A stretch of 64,000 nucleotides of DNA from Ruminococcus sp. (lineage in GTDB: Bacteria; Bacillota; Clostridia; Oscillospirales; Ruminococcaceae): assembly GCA_020860605.1 (NCBI GenBank), contig JAJBTZ010000085.1, positions 1 through 64,000 on the forward strand. Reading direction: 5' to 3'. A model generated the notes under the pieces. That model was given only the letters and a program-made list of their open reading frames with translations, was not told the origin of the DNA and searched no databases. The position numbers were made by a program, and so were the translations under genes. This document shows positions 63,779 through 64,000 of the stretch, piece by piece (the stretch's first letter is position 1; each line of letters starts with the position of its first letter).

Positions 63779-64000
63779 ATGAAGTTTATAGTTGAAACAT
63801 CAGCCCGTCACGTTCATGTGACTCAGGAAGCTCTCGAAGTTCTCTTCGGAGCTGGCGCTACCCTTACTAAGAAGAAGGACCTCTCCCAGCCTGGCCAGTT
63901 CGCCAGCGAGCAGAGAGTCACCATCGTAGGCCCGAAGAAGGAGCTCCCGAACGTCTCCATCCTCGGTCCCTGCAGAAATGCAGTTCAGGTTGAGCTTTCC
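63779..64000 (+). CDS. pduL: PduL-type phosphotransacylase (partial, runs off the window)
   Basis: The first 74 residues are seen: MKFIVETSARHVHVTQEALEVLFG, then LTKKKDLSQPGQFASEQRVTIVGPK and SILGPCRNAVQVELS. These are the zinc-binding and CoA-site motifs of PduL phosphate acyltransferases. With its own promoter and not in a microcompartment cluster here, it probably serves as the acetate-forming phosphotransacetylase of fermentation, downstream of PFOR. ATGGAGG precedes the ATG. Confidence 0.93.
   Translation, partial: MKFIVETSARHVHVTQEALEVLFGAGATLTKKKDLSQPGQFASEQRVTIVGPKKELPNVSILGPCRNAVQVELS

Overview
The window looks like chromosome of a low-to-mid GC, Gram-positive anaerobe of the Clostridia, most like an Oscillospirales/Ruminococcaceae gut bacterium. 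This rests on gene content and signals: T-box leaders, a CIRCE-controlled groESL, pyruvate:ferredoxin oxidoreductase, a PduL-type phosphotransacetylase, a two-gene GH53 galactanase locus with a sugar ABC importer, NPxTG-like and lipoprotein surface proteins, and near-consensus sigma-A promoters (TTGACA-17-TATAAT). No rRNA, tRNA, IS transposase, prophage or CRISPR array was seen.

Layout. 0.1-9.3 kb: a surface carbohydrate-binding protein, groEL/groES, an operon of an atypical orphan response regulator with an acidic membrane protein and an HtrA protease, then a LysM/G5/M23 peptidoglycan hydrolase. 9.4-10.2 kb: a type III toxin-antitoxin locus (toxin gene, attenuating terminator, two tandem RNA repeats, strong promoter). 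10.2-18.4 kb: homoserine dehydrogenase and its ACT/HTH partner, TatD, DUF2975 plus XRE regulator, small secreted proteins, a lone HicB, a NodB-type deacetylase, and a DUF4956/VTC/YdbC operon. 18.9-26.9 kb: flippase, a 44-residue membrane peptide, phosphoesterase, upp, a Cys T-box with cysE-cysS, and two secretory foldase-like proteins. 27.1-30.7 kb: PFOR. 31.0-31.4 kb: a candidate par/Fst-like type I toxin-antitoxin locus. 31.4-45.4 kb: surface protein, then a glycan locus (GH13, unknown 606-residue protein, zinc ribbon, MsmK-like ATPase, two permeases, binding protein with an extra C-terminal domain, cytosolic and secreted GH53). 45.5-49 kb: acyltransferase, TSUP transporter, AAA ATPase. 49-58.9 kb: a complete leucine/branched-chain operon (leuA-ilvBNCD-leuCDB) behind a Leu T-box. 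59-64 kb: PHP phosphoesterase, polyprenyl-phosphate-type glycosyltransferase, YfhO protein and the start of pduL.

Intergenic spaces are filled with modular hairpin repeats (three recurrent modules) that nearly always begin within a few bases of a stop codon. Four themes join the genes: envelope quality control (RR/HtrA, cyclophilin-like, PrsA-like), amino-acid supply under tRNA control (Cys and Leu T-boxes), galactan/alpha-glucan use, and two compact RNA-regulated toxin-antitoxin loci. The two toxin-antitoxin loci and a shared 21-bp palindrome upstream of surface-protein promoters are the most notable signals.
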